DNA of 64,000 nt from assembly GCA_026003615.1 (NCBI GenBank), contig BPHQ01000001.1, positions 1,092,151 through 1,156,150 on the forward strand, read 5' to 3'. Of the stretch, positions 24,121 to 33,122 are shown piece after piece. Each line of letters begins with the position of its first letter. Position 1 is the stretch's first letter. A program made the position numbers and the translations under genes. The notes under the pieces are model-generated. The model was not told the origin of the DNA and did no database searches. It worked only from the letters and a program-made list of their open reading frames with translations. This DNA is from Bellilinea sp. Its GTDB lineage: Bacteria > Chloroflexota > Anaerolineae > Anaerolineales > Anaerolineaceae.

Positions 24121-26286
24121 TTAACCGCCATGTTTTTCAATTAAGGTCACGACGTCCGGAAAATCAATCCCTAAACGCTGGACGGTTTCTAAAGTCGGCA
24201 CACCATTCTTTGTCCATCCACGGCGTTGGTAGACGGCATCCACCAATTGGTCATACCGTTTCTCACGGTACTTTCTCAACTCGGTAATTTTTTGTTCCGT
24301 ACTCATACCATTGATGTTCAAGCCAATTTCTTTGGACAAAATCTCATCGTAGTAATCCCTGCGATCTTCATATTCCAATGGAGTTACCGGCCCCATTGCA
24401 CGGTATGGCGGATAATCATGTTCCCGTGTTCCAAACCCCATCCGCAAATTGAAAATTCGTTGGAAGTTATAAACTTTCTCCGATTGCTCGATGATTCCGT
24501 CAATGTCAATCTTTTCACCGGTAACACCTTCATAGAGCCAGCAGTAGTTTTCAACATGTTCCGGCACTTTTGCGGGTTCTTTGGCGGTTTTATTGCTTTC
24601 GGGGATGATGTCATTCCAGGGCAATTTACATAATCCATGCAAACTGAACCATGTCCGCCAAATGGGGAAGTAATGCAGCGCTTCCGCTTTGGCTTCGAAG
24701 GTAGGCAGTTGTTTATGAACCATATCCATAAAGATCAGCCATGCTTCATCATGCTGCGGACCTTTGGTTGCCAGTGCATAACCACCTTGCTGGGCGAGCG
24801 ATTCCTTTGACAGATACTCCGAAATTTCCAACCCTTTGATCTCCATCCCAATATCATTCAATAAGGAAGGATCCGCTCCATATTTTTCGATGAACAACCG
24901 TTTCATCGCCCGCACACCCTGCCCAATGACAACACCGAAACCTTTGCCTTCCGCCATTTGGTGAATCACTTCCATGACGGCTTCAAAATTTCCCCATGAC
25001 AGTTCCAAACCACCTGTAATTTCCTTATTTAGAATTCCCAACTCGTAACATTCCATGGCAAATGCCAGTGAATTGCCCAGCGAAATGGTATCAATACCAT
25101 ACGTATCAGCATAAAAATTCATTTCCAGAACCTGAGCCGGATCAAAAATGCACAGGTTTGAAGCCAAACCACCGAGTGTCTCATATTCGGGCCCATCCAC
25201 AAAAACCTCTTCACCTTTATAAGGGCCGGTTTGCAGAGTGTAGTGCGAAACCCCGTGTGCACAGGACATTGTGCAACCGTACCAGCATCCATCCGGTCCG
25301 CGCATGTCAAACTTCTGCTTCCAGACATCCCCTGCAACCCGGTACGCCTCATCATGATGACCATAACGAAAGTTCTTGACCGGTAGCAAGTGAAACTTGT
25401 TCATGATCTCAATGAGGTATGGGGTTCCCGTGCCGCGCATGTCGTTCTGCGAAGCATCAAACAGACTGATTTCACGGTTAATCCGCTGGCCTGCTTTTCG
25501 GATGAGATCCATGTTGGCAACGCCATTGCTGTCGCCACCAATCTGGCTGTAGCGCACAACAATTGCCTTTATCTTTTTATCCCGCAAAACCCTACCACAA
25601 CCACCCCGCGCGGCCTGTTTTATCCGCACCTCATCGCGGCGCGGATCATAATAACTGACATTCAAGCCGCATATCGAATTGTAATTAGCCGCCTGACCGG
25701 CAGAAATCACCGAAATCCCCCTTAATCCTCGCGGGTCATCGGCATACATCTCGGTTAACATTCGATTGATGAGGTGGGTATCCTCCGGTTCGAGCGGGGC
25801 TTCCTCAATTCGGACAACCCCTTCATCACCGTCAATGTAAATGATCACATCATTTTGAGCTTTTCCCTGAATTTCAAGAGCATCCCATCCAGCAAACTTA
25901 AGATATGGTCCAAAGTATCCGCCGCTATTGCTATCAATAACGGTGTTGGTCAAGGGCGAAACGGTAACCACAGTACATTTACCACTCCCCGGATAAGCCG
26001 TAATTCCGCCAATCGGTCCACCCGCAATGACCAGTTCATTTTCAGGATCGTTCCAGCGGGTATCATCACGAATGGCGTTCCATAAAAGCCACAAGCAGAA
26101 ACCCCTACCCCCGGTGAAAGTTCGTTTCATTATCTCATCAACCGGTTTACTGCGAATGCGATTTTCGCTGATGTTGACATACAGGGTTCGATTGGCATAC
26201 CCCCTCACTACAGGGCGAAGATCATAACGAAACTCTGCCAGCAATTGATGTGCGCTCCGCAGTTTTTCCACATCGGTTTTTATCAT
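24121..26286 (-). CDS. Aldehyde:ferredoxin oxidoreductase family (tungsten/molybdopterin)
   Basis: About 721 residues. The family uses a bis-pterin tungsten (sometimes molybdenum) centre and one 4Fe-4S cluster to oxidise aldehydes to acids or reduce acids, with ferredoxin. N-terminal domain: GGRGFCLWLLWN and GPIGGITAYPGSGKCTVVTV. Cluster ligands: GCWYGCTMSCAHG, which is C-x3-C-x3-C, not the C-x2-C-x3-C of the classical enzyme, with the fourth Cys probably in HGLCKLPWND. I start at ATG 26286, just after AAGGAGAAGG; an in-frame TTG upstream covers the ribosome site. It stands alone, and no pterin genes are nearby. Substrate unknown. Confidence 0.88.
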   Translation of the reverse strand: MIKTDVEKLRSAHQLLAEFRYDLRPVVRGYANRTLYVNISENRIRSKPVDEIMKRTFTGGRGFCLWLLWNAIRDDTRWNDPENELVIAGGPIGGITAYPGSGKCTVVTVSPLTNTVIDSNSGGYFGPYLKFAGWDALEIQGKAQNDVIIYIDGDEGVVRIEEAPLEPEDTHLINRMLTEMYADDPRGLRGISVISAGQAANYNSICGLNVSYYDPRRDEVRIKQAARGGCGRVLRDKKIKAIVVRYSQIGGDSNGVANMDLIRKAGQRINREISLFDASQNDMRGTGTPYLIEIMNKFHLLPVKNFRYGHHDEAYRVAGDVWKQKFDMRGPDGCWYGCTMSCAHGVSHYTLQTGPYKGEEVFVDGPEYETLGGLASNLCIFDPAQVLEMNFYADTYGIDTISLGNSLAFAMECYELGILNKEITGGLELSWGNFEAVMEVIHQMAEGKGFGVVIGQGVRAMKRLFIEKYGADPSLLNDIGMEIKGLEISEYLSKESLAQQGGYALATKGPQHDEAWLIFMDMVHKQLPTFEAKAEALHYFPIWRTWFSLHGLCKLPWNDIIPESNKTAKEPAKVPEHVENYCWLYEGVTGEKIDIDGIIEQSEKVYNFQRIFNLRMGFGTREHDYPPYRAMGPVTPLEYEDRRDYYDEILSKEIGLNINGMSTEQKITELRKYREKRYDQLVDAVYQRRGWTKNGVPTLETVQRLGIDFPDVVTLIEKHGG

Positions 26287-26477
26287 CGCCTTCTCCTTGA
26301 TCAAAAGTATTGGATGAACTCGACTTCACCATTTTCCCCTCACTTCAATTATATAAAACACCCATTTACTTACAGCATTCCTCTGTCACTGCTCTGGTTG
26401 ATAAATGTCACAATCCAAAAGCAAATGGATGCGTTATAATGACCTGAAAAGAAACTTTAAGCAAGAAATAAAAACCT

Positions 26478-28016
26478 ATGAATGTCGAAGATCAACTCGA
26501 TTTATATCTGCGAGCCCGATTCACCTTGCTGGTCTATGTCACCCCAGAAGAAGAACGCTTATTGACCACGATTCAGCGTGTTTGTGAACAAACTCAACGC
26601 CGTCTTCTCAGCTGGGATGCTGCAGATGGATTTCAATTGTTGGTTGGCAGTGGCAATCCACCCTCTGCTCGTGACCCCCTCACCGCCCTGGAGCAGGTCG
26701 AAGGGGCAGATCCCGTGGTACCATCCCTCTTCGTTTTTAAGGATTTTCATGAACTCTGGAACAATCCCCAAATAAAACGAAAATTAAGAAACGTAAGTCA
26801 GCGTTTGAAGTTTTCGAAAAAATCCATTTTGATTACTTCATTATCTTCTAAAATTCCAGATGAATTAAAAGACGACGCCGTCTTGGTGGACTTTTCCCTG
26901 CCAACCTTTACGGAGCTGGAAGAAGTCCTCAACCGGCTCATTCAAACTCCCGGTGTCAAAGTCAACCTGACGCCATTGGGAAAAGAAAAACTCATTCAAG
27001 CAGCAATAGGTTTGACCGCCTCTCAAGCACAGCGGGTGTTCGCAAAATCCATCGTCAAAGATGGTTTATTGGATGACCGCGATATTGCCCTGGTTACCGA
27101 GGAAAAGAAGCAAATTATCCGCGAAAGCGAAGCGCTCGAGTTTTTCGCCGTTACCGAAACAGCCGATGATGTCGGCGGATTAGAAGTGCTTAAGAACTGG
27201 CTGCGGTTGCGGGAACGTGCTTTCTCACAGGAGGCTCGAGCTTACGGTTTGCCCGCCCCTAAGGGAATTGGCTTAATCGGCATTCCCGGGACGGGCAAGA
27301 GCCTGACCGCCAAAATGATCGGTGGACTTTGGCGTTTACCATTACTTCGCCTGGATGTGGGTTCTTTATTCGGTAGTCTGGTGGGTGAATCGGAGGAAAG
27401 AACTCGTCGCGCCCTTAAGCTGGCTGAAACCGTATCACCTTGTGTGGTTTGGATTGACGAAATGGAGAAAGCCCTGGCACACGGTGGTTTGGATAGCGGC
27501 ACCAGTACCCGCGTATTTGGTACCATTTTGACGTGGATGCAGGAAAAAACAGCCCCCTGTTTTGTGGTTGCCACTGCCAATGATATTTCCAGCCTTCCAC
27601 CCGAACTGCTCCGAAGGGGCCGTTTCGATGAGATTTTTTTCCTTGATCTTCCCACCTTTGAAGAAAGACGCGAAATTTTTTCCGTTCACTTGCGCAAACG
27701 CGGCCGCTTGCCCGAAGATTATCACCTTGATCAACTGGCAGAGGCTTCCAGCGGTTATGTTGGATCCGAGATCGAACAGGCGGTGATTGATGCAATGTAT
27801 ATTGGCTTCAACGATGGCCAGCGCGAATTTACTACCGAGGACATTCTCTACGCACTCAAACGCCAGGTACCTTTATCGGTTTCCCAGCGGGAAAACATCA
27901 CCATGCTGCGCAACTGGCTGCGCGAAGGCCGGGCTCAATCCGCTTCTTTTCAAAAAACAGAAGAAGCCGAACATCAATTCGTCCCAATTCAATTGGATAT
28001 CCGTTCGGCCAGTTAG
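26478..28016 (+). CDS. AAA+ ATPase, Ycf46-like
   Basis: A 512-residue protein with a divergent N-terminal half (about 1-220; [19 protein letters not shown], then [19 protein letters not shown]) and a classical AAA+ module in the C-terminal half: Walker [13 protein letters not shown], Walker [13 protein letters not shown], and an arginine-finger region [19 protein letters not shown]. The overall layout matches the cyanobacterial/plastid Ycf46 family, whose biochemical role is not established; in this non-photosynthetic context it cannot be a photosynthesis gene. It opens a six-gene run with almost no gaps. A TATAAT box sits at 26435-26440; the ribosome site is weak. Confidence 0.87.
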   Translation: MNVEDQLDLYLRARFTLLVYVTPEEERLLTTIQRVCEQTQRRLLSWDAADGFQLLVGSGNPPSARDPLTALEQVEGADPVVPSLFVFKDFHELWNNPQIKRKLRNVSQRLKFSKKSILITSLSSKIPDELKDDAVLVDFSLPTFTELEEVLNRLIQTPGVKVNLTPLGKEKLIQAAIGLTASQAQRVFAKSIVKDGLLDDRDIALVTEEKKQIIRESEALEFFAVTETADDVGGLEVLKNWLRLRERAFSQEARAYGLPAPKGIGLIGIPGTGKSLTAKMIGGLWRLPLLRLDVGSLFGSLVGESEERTRRALKLAETVSPCVVWIDEMEKALAHGGLDSGTSTRVFGTILTWMQEKTAPCFVVATANDISSLPPELLRRGRFDEIFFLDLPTFEERREIFSVHLRKRGRLPEDYHLDQLAEASSGYVGSEIEQAVIDAMYIGFNDGQREFTTEDILYALKRQVPLSVSQRENITMLRNWLREGRAQSASFQKTEEAEHQFVPIQLDIRSAS

Positions 28017-28037
28017 CACCGTTTGAGCTTGAGCAAA

Positions 28038-29636
28038 ATGGGATTTTCTGGGCTGGGAATTGATTTCGGCACATCCAATACGCTAATCGCCGGCTGGGAT
28101 GCAGACTCTCAGCAAGTTTTGCTGACCCACATACCCGAGTACAGCCGTTGTCTTTTCCAGGATGGAGATAACATTCCACTCATCCCATCCTTGATTCATT
28201 ACTCTCCAGAAGGACAGGTCTGGATTGGCAATCAAGTCCTCCAACAAGGGCTGGCGAACTCACGATTCACCTTACGTTGGATGAAACAATACATCCTCAG
28301 CCGCAGCCCCATCCGCATCCGTATTGAGGATCATGAAATCACACCCACTAAAGCAGCCCAGGACTTCCTCTCCACCCTTTTGACTTTTTTACGGGAAGAA
28401 CAAGGAATCATCCCTCGAAAGATTGCTTTTAGCGCACCGGTTGAATCTTTTGAGTTCTACACAAACTGGCTGCGCACGCTGTCTGAAAATCATCACCTGC
28501 CCGAAGTTTCATGGATTGACGAGCCAATTGCCGCGGCGATCGGTTATGAACTTGAGGTTAAACCCGGTTCTATTTTCTTTGTATTCGATTTTGGCGGCGG
28601 GACAATGAATGCTGCAATGGTTATCGTAGAAAATGAATTATCCGCAAAAAACCAACCGCTTTGCCGCGTGTTGGGGAAAGCCGGGAAAAACCTTGGAGGC
28701 ATGCGCATTGACCAGTGGCTTTATCAGGAGACCCTTTTACGTTTCAACTTGTCCGAAGAGCTCACTGCCGTCAGGCAGTACAGCACTCATATTCTTACGG
28801 CATGTGAAAAATTAAAGCAGGCCCTTTCACACCACCATCAAGCCACAACAGGGGATATTCTCCTCGGCAATGGTTTGGCTGTGAACCTCACTCTAAAGCG
28901 TGAGGAATTCGAAAAAATCCTCGATCGCAACCATCTCTTCGGGGAGATAACGCTTCTATTTCGTAATGTTCTCCATCAGGCTTACGAAAGGGGTTATTCT
29001 CAGGATCAAATTACCTCGGTATTAATGGTCGGCGGGAGCAGTATGATACCGGCTATTCAGCAGCATGTGCGGCAGTATTTTAAGGACACCCCCGTTCATG
29101 TTCAACGCCCACTGGATGCTGTGGCAAGAGGCGCCGCTCTTTTTGTGGGCGGAATGGGCATCCTCGATCATATCCGGCATGACTACGCCATCCGCTATCT
29201 CGATCCGGTTAGCCATCAATACGCGTTCCAGAAAATTGTTTCCAGCGGAACAGCCTATCCCACTCCTCAACCCGTCTCCCGGTTGACCATTAAACCCACC
29301 TTTGAGGGCCAAAACAAACTTGGGCTAGCCATATTTGAAATACGCAACCCCCTCGAAAGCAGTTTTTTCCAAGAGAATTTGGAGTTGATTTTTGATCCGC
29401 AGGGTTCTGCAAGGATTGTACAACTTTCATCTCAAAAAATTGAAGAAAGAACTTGTTTTTTCGTCAATGAGCATTGTCCAACCTTTCTCACCGCCGATCC
29501 ACCATCGGAGCCCGGTCTTCCTCGCTTTGAAATATCTTTTTCTATTGATTCTCAAAAAAGATTGACGATTACTGCCCGTGATTTACAAACTGGGGTTATC
29601 ATATTGGATAATCATCCGGTTATTCGTTTATCCTAG
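28038..29636 (+). CDS. Hsp70-family ATPase with shortened C-terminus
   Basis: A DnaK-like ATPase of about 532 residues. Nucleotide-binding motifs are present: LGIDFGTSNTLIAGWD (phosphate 1), FDFGGGTMNAAMV (phosphate 2) and VLMVGGSSMIPAIQ (adenosine). The C-terminal 140 residues (after VARGAALFVGG) are a shortened beta-type domain with no helical lid, so client handling differs from true DnaK. No DnaJ or GrpE gene is beside it. I start at ATG 28038; a TTG at 28023 is possible. It follows the AAA+ gene by about 20 bases. Confidence 0.85.
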   Translation: MGFSGLGIDFGTSNTLIAGWDADSQQVLLTHIPEYSRCLFQDGDNIPLIPSLIHYSPEGQVWIGNQVLQQGLANSRFTLRWMKQYILSRSPIRIRIEDHEITPTKAAQDFLSTLLTFLREEQGIIPRKIAFSAPVESFEFYTNWLRTLSENHHLPEVSWIDEPIAAAIGYELEVKPGSIFFVFDFGGGTMNAAMVIVENELSAKNQPLCRVLGKAGKNLGGMRIDQWLYQETLLRFNLSEELTAVRQYSTHILTACEKLKQALSHHHQATTGDILLGNGLAVNLTLKREEFEKILDRNHLFGEITLLFRNVLHQAYERGYSQDQITSVLMVGGSSMIPAIQQHVRQYFKDTPVHVQRPLDAVARGAALFVGGMGILDHIRHDYAIRYLDPVSHQYAFQKIVSSGTAYPTPQPVSRLTIKPTFEGQNKLGLAIFEIRNPLESSFFQENLELIFDPQGSARIVQLSSQKIEERTCFFVNEHCPTFLTADPPSEPGLPRFEISFSIDSQKRLTITARDLQTGVIILDNHPVIRLS

Positions 29637-29650
29637 TAAGGCTTAAGACA

Positions 29651-30028
29651 ATGTCTCACATCTCGAAACTTAAGACAGAATGGGTTGATGCGGAAATTTT
29701 AATCCTCGCTCTTCGTGATCTGGGTTATCCCATCGAACAAGGCGAATTGAAAATCACCTCCCTCCGCGGTGAACAAACCGATGTAGAAATCAAAATTCGC
29801 CCTCCGCTGAGTGCAGAAATTGGATTCCGACGCAATAAAGGCAAATTTGAAATTATCGCTGACTGGTTTGGTGTGATGGGAATCAAACGTAAAGATCTTG
29901 TCCGACAGATCAATCAACGATATGCTTACCATGCAGCCCGTCAAAAGCTTGAAGAACAAGGCTTTTATCTGGTCGAGGAAAAAGATGAGGCTGGTAAAAT
30001 TCACTTGCTGTTACGTCGAATGTTGTAG
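29651..30028 (+). CDS. DUF1257 (Ycf35-like) protein
   Basis: A 125-residue protein matching the DUF1257/Ycf35 pattern: MSHISKLKTEW at the start, a middle with GFRRNKGKFEIIADWFG, then QINQRYAYHAARQKLEEQGF and a C-terminal LLLRRML strand. The family is conserved in cyanobacteria and plastids and has no known biochemical function. No metal-binding cysteines are seen. It sits 14 bases after the Hsp70-like gene and 6 bases before the DUF2997 gene, the same pairing I recall from cyanobacterial genomes. Confidence 0.82.
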   Translation: MSHISKLKTEWVDAEILILALRDLGYPIEQGELKITSLRGEQTDVEIKIRPPLSAEIGFRRNKGKFEIIADWFGVMGIKRKDLVRQINQRYAYHAARQKLEEQGFYLVEEKDEAGKIHLLLRRML

Positions 30029-30034
30029 GGACAG

Positions 30035-30250
30035 ATGATGGAAATTCAAGAGATCGAACTGACAATCCTGCCCGATGGAAAGGTTGAAATAAGCGTTCGC
30101 GGTGTTAAGGGGAATGCATGTCTGGAAATAACTCGCGCCATAGAAGAAGCCCTTGGAAATCAGATTCTAGAACGGAAGATGACCGCTGAAAGCCAGGAAT
30201 CGGTTTCCCGTAATTCAAATTTGCTTCCACCTTTAGAAGTTAAAAGGTAA
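30035..30250 (+). CDS. DUF2997 small protein
   Basis: A 71-residue protein. The pattern IELTILPDGKVEISVRGVKGNACLEIT followed by RAIEEALGN is that of DUF2997, a small alpha/beta family with one conserved Cys (here Cys29) that is often found beside DUF1257. The last 20 residues are polar and probably disordered. Two ATGs in a row (30035 and 30038) are possible starts. No function is known. Confidence 0.75.
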   Translation: MMEIQEIELTILPDGKVEISVRGVKGNACLEITRAIEEALGNQILERKMTAESQESVSRNSNLLPPLEVKR

Positions 30251-30256
30251 CATAGA

Positions 30257-30823
30257 GTGGAAGACTCGTTGAGAATTCATCATTTTGAGACAGTCAGTTA
30301 CTCGAATGGTCCGGGAAAACGAGCTGTCCTTTGGTTACAGGGTTGTACGCTGGGTTGTCCCGGTTGTTTCAATCCTCACACGCATTCCACAAAAAGTGGC
30401 AGATTGGTTCGATTGAGTAATTTGCTCAACCGCATTGTAAATGTCAGCCCCCTCATCGAAGGATTAACGATCAGCGGAGGCGAGCCTTTGCAGCAATTAA
30501 CACCTTTGCTGAAATTTTTATCGGAAATCCGCCAGAAAACCAATCTTTCAGTAATTCTTTTCAGCGGCTTTACACTGGAAGAAATTCGCACATTTCCCTC
30601 CGCCAACCAATTGCTTTCTCTAATTGATGTATTGATTTCTGGACGCTATATTCAAACTCAGTCCACACATAACCTCTGGATCGGTTCTGGCAATAAAATC
30701 ATTTCCCTTTTTTCCTCGCGATACTCCATTGAGGATCTGTCCAGTGTTCCGGAAGGTGAAATCATCATTCAACAGAATGGTGAAATTCTTTCCAGCGGAG
30801 TAACACCGCTGATATTCCGTTGA
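30257..30823 (+). CDS. Minimal radical SAM protein, NrdG/PflA-like
   Basis: A 188-residue single-domain radical SAM enzyme. The cluster motif QGCTLGCPGCFNPHTH (C-x3-C-x2-C) follows the activase-type N-terminus VSYSNGPGKRAVLWL, and LTISGGEPLQQ is the SAM-binding GGE motif. In size and layout it resembles activating enzymes that place a glycyl radical on a partner, but no glycyl-radical enzyme gene is nearby, so its substrate may be one of the neighbouring proteins. Starts with GTG, 6 bases after the DUF2997 stop. Confidence 0.85.
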   Translation: MEDSLRIHHFETVSYSNGPGKRAVLWLQGCTLGCPGCFNPHTHSTKSGRLVRLSNLLNRIVNVSPLIEGLTISGGEPLQQLTPLLKFLSEIRQKTNLSVILFSGFTLEEIRTFPSANQLLSLIDVLISGRYIQTQSTHNLWIGSGNKIISLFSSRYSIEDLSSVPEGEIIIQQNGEILSSGVTPLIFR

Positions 30824-30826
30824 AAT

Positions 30827-33058
30827 ATGATGCAACAAAACCTTTTGGAGGAATTCCGCCGCACCCTGCTTGCCATTGGTGAAATCCCCCCTCTTCCCAA
30901 AGAGACTCTTCTCCGATTGCTTCAAAGGGGAATGATTCGGGAGCTGCTTGCTCATCCGACACGAGAAAGTATTACCCTCCTGGAAGAAATTTGCGTTTTT
31001 GCCCCCTTGCCCATAATCCGGCAAGATGCCTTAGAGGCATTGATTGTATTAAGTCAGCAAAACAACCCGGAGGCAATTCTGAGTTTATACCGCCTTTCTG
31101 TTGAAAGGGATTTTCTTCCGGCGATTTCGCATCTTAGAGCCACTCATTTGACCTGCCCTGATTCCCAACTTCAAGCGATTTTTTCCTTTCTTTACCTGCC
31201 CGAAATTGACATCACACAATCTTACGAAAATCTAGTCCTTCTCTCCTCTTATTTTTTTTACCGTGCCCAACCCTCAACCCGTCTCAAAATCACCCAATCC
31301 ACTGCCTCGCCAGATAGACAACGCGTATCTCGACTGCTGGACACCCTTTTGTTCGACACCCCCGATAAATTTAACCGCCTGCTGACCATATACCCTCAAA
31401 CCTCATCAGCAGAAAAACAAATCATCCTTCAGCGATTGTTATCACTGGTTGATTCTGATAATTCCACCGCCAAAGATCTTCTTTGTCAACTGGTCATTCA
31501 CTTCGATGATCCTGCTGCTGAAGAAATCTGCAAACAACACAATCTTTCTCCCTCATCACCACCCGATAAAGCACTTTATTTTTTTCTATCCGGCCAATGG
31601 GATCTATACGAAACTTTTGACTTTACCCACCAATGGCTGGTGGAGGCATACTCATCTGCTGGACCGGCTCTGAGGCAAAAAATTCTGTCTCAGGCACGCA
31701 GCAGCGGTCAAATTGAATGGCTCTCCGGTCTTTCAGACAGCCGCCCCAGCGTTCTGTTATGGGAACTCACCCCGGCCGATTGGGAAAAGATTGCTCAATA
31801 TCTTCTTGTCAATCCGTTCGAAAACTTATGGTCGGTTCTCTTACCTCGCGCCCCACTTTACTGGTCCGCATATTTGCTCAATCTCCTTTTTGAACATACA
31901 AATTACTTCGAAGACGACCCGGATTTGAAACAGATAGCCCGGCTTGCTGCAAAATGCATCTCCAAACCCCTTCCGGTTTTCGAGAAAGCTGTCCTCCATT
32001 CTCCTGCCGGCAATGTATCCAGCATGGCGGTTTCCCCATTCGGTATGGAAATCGGCTTTGGCACCCTCGGCTCTTCTATCCATTTTCTTAACCTTAACTC
32101 ACTGGAATGGCAGAAACCCATTCAAAGCCCCAATTCCCCCACACGGCTGATTGCTTATGACCCGCAGGCAAGTTATTTGATCAGTGCTGGCGGCGATCAT
32201 CGCCTGCGCATCTTCCGCCGCCAGGATAATGTCCTGCTAAAAACATTGGAGGGACACAAAGGTCAAATTAGAGCGATTGTTTTTCAGTCCGATGGCCGAT
32301 TATTTTATTCGGCTGGCTTCGATGGAACAATTCAATCATGGCATTTTCCGAGCGGTTTATCAGCCCATCCCCCCATGCAAATCGCAAATGAGATTTTTTC
32401 TCTATTGCTAACGCCGGATAATCAACTGCTCCTTTGTACTGTTGCTGACCGTGCCTGTCATTTTATTTCTACCCAGAGTAATCACCTCGTTCATTCTTTA
32501 TCGGAATTTGAGGATGTACCTCTGACAATGGCAATCAATAGGCGCCAAAAATTAGCGGTTGCTGCCCGTAACCAAACTATCCAGCAATTCAGCCTATCAA
32601 CGTTTAAGCCTCTTACCTTGCCTTATCCAACCAGTGCTGTAGTCAACCACCTGATCTATCACCCAACCCTCCCGATGCTTTTCGGCATAGGACTGGATGG
32701 GAAAATTCACATATGGCATGAAGCCGATTTAAGGCTTCTTCTCACAATCGAACAGCATTCCCAAACCGCCAGCGGTTTGGGAATCACCCCCGATGGGAAT
32801 ACCCTCATCAGTTCCAGCACGGACGGCAAGGTTGTCATCTGGGATTTACAACCATTCCTCATGTTCTTTCAGCCCATTCGCCACGATTTACATCATTGGA
32901 TTGAAAGGATAGGCTATTGGTTAAAGAACAACCTTCAATCACCTGACATTCCCTGGTTGGATTTTGCCCACCACCTTCTTAAGTGGCAAGCACGCTTTGA
33001 TATTCAGATTGATAATGCAGAACCAATCCAAATTGGCGGCTATGACATACTGTTGTAA
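30827..33058 (+). CDS. Large helical-repeat plus WD40 protein
   Basis: A 743-residue cytoplasmic protein. The first 370 residues are helical and HEAT-like (for example PIIRQDALEALIVLSQQ). The second part contains a WD40 propeller with blades such as TRLIAYDPQASYLISAGGD, IRAIVFQSDGRLFYSAGFD and ASGLGITPDGNTLISSSTD ending KVVIWDL (about residues 385-690). Such proteins are scaffolds. It starts 3 bases after the radical SAM gene and is the last member of the six-gene run; a new promoter-like TATAAT follows at about 33075, before the transporter gene. Confidence 0.82.
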   Translation: MMQQNLLEEFRRTLLAIGEIPPLPKETLLRLLQRGMIRELLAHPTRESITLLEEICVFAPLPIIRQDALEALIVLSQQNNPEAILSLYRLSVERDFLPAISHLRATHLTCPDSQLQAIFSFLYLPEIDITQSYENLVLLSSYFFYRAQPSTRLKITQSTASPDRQRVSRLLDTLLFDTPDKFNRLLTIYPQTSSAEKQIILQRLLSLVDSDNSTAKDLLCQLVIHFDDPAAEEICKQHNLSPSSPPDKALYFFLSGQWDLYETFDFTHQWLVEAYSSAGPALRQKILSQARSSGQIEWLSGLSDSRPSVLLWELTPADWEKIAQYLLVNPFENLWSVLLPRAPLYWSAYLLNLLFEHTNYFEDDPDLKQIARLAAKCISKPLPVFEKAVLHSPAGNVSSMAVSPFGMEIGFGTLGSSIHFLNLNSLEWQKPIQSPNSPTRLIAYDPQASYLISAGGDHRLRIFRRQDNVLLKTLEGHKGQIRAIVFQSDGRLFYSAGFDGTIQSWHFPSGLSAHPPMQIANEIFSLLLTPDNQLLLCTVADRACHFISTQSNHLVHSLSEFEDVPLTMAINRRQKLAVAARNQTIQQFSLSTFKPLTLPYPTSAVVNHLIYHPTLPMLFGIGLDGKIHIWHEADLRLLLTIEQHSQTASGLGITPDGNTLISSSTDGKVVIWDLQPFLMFFQPIRHDLHHWIERIGYWLKNNLQSPDIPWLDFAHHLLKWQARFDIQIDNAEPIQIGGYDILL

Positions 33059-33122
33059 AAAACTTTAACCGTAATGAGTATAATCACACCTTGACTAAAT
33101 ATATCTTCTCGGAAGTTTCATC

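Noticed and set aside
26398..26413. Second Rex site (TTGATAAATGTCACAA) ahead of the aldehyde oxidoreductase and AAA+ genes
   Set aside because: Spacing is two bases too short for Rex and only half of the bases agree.
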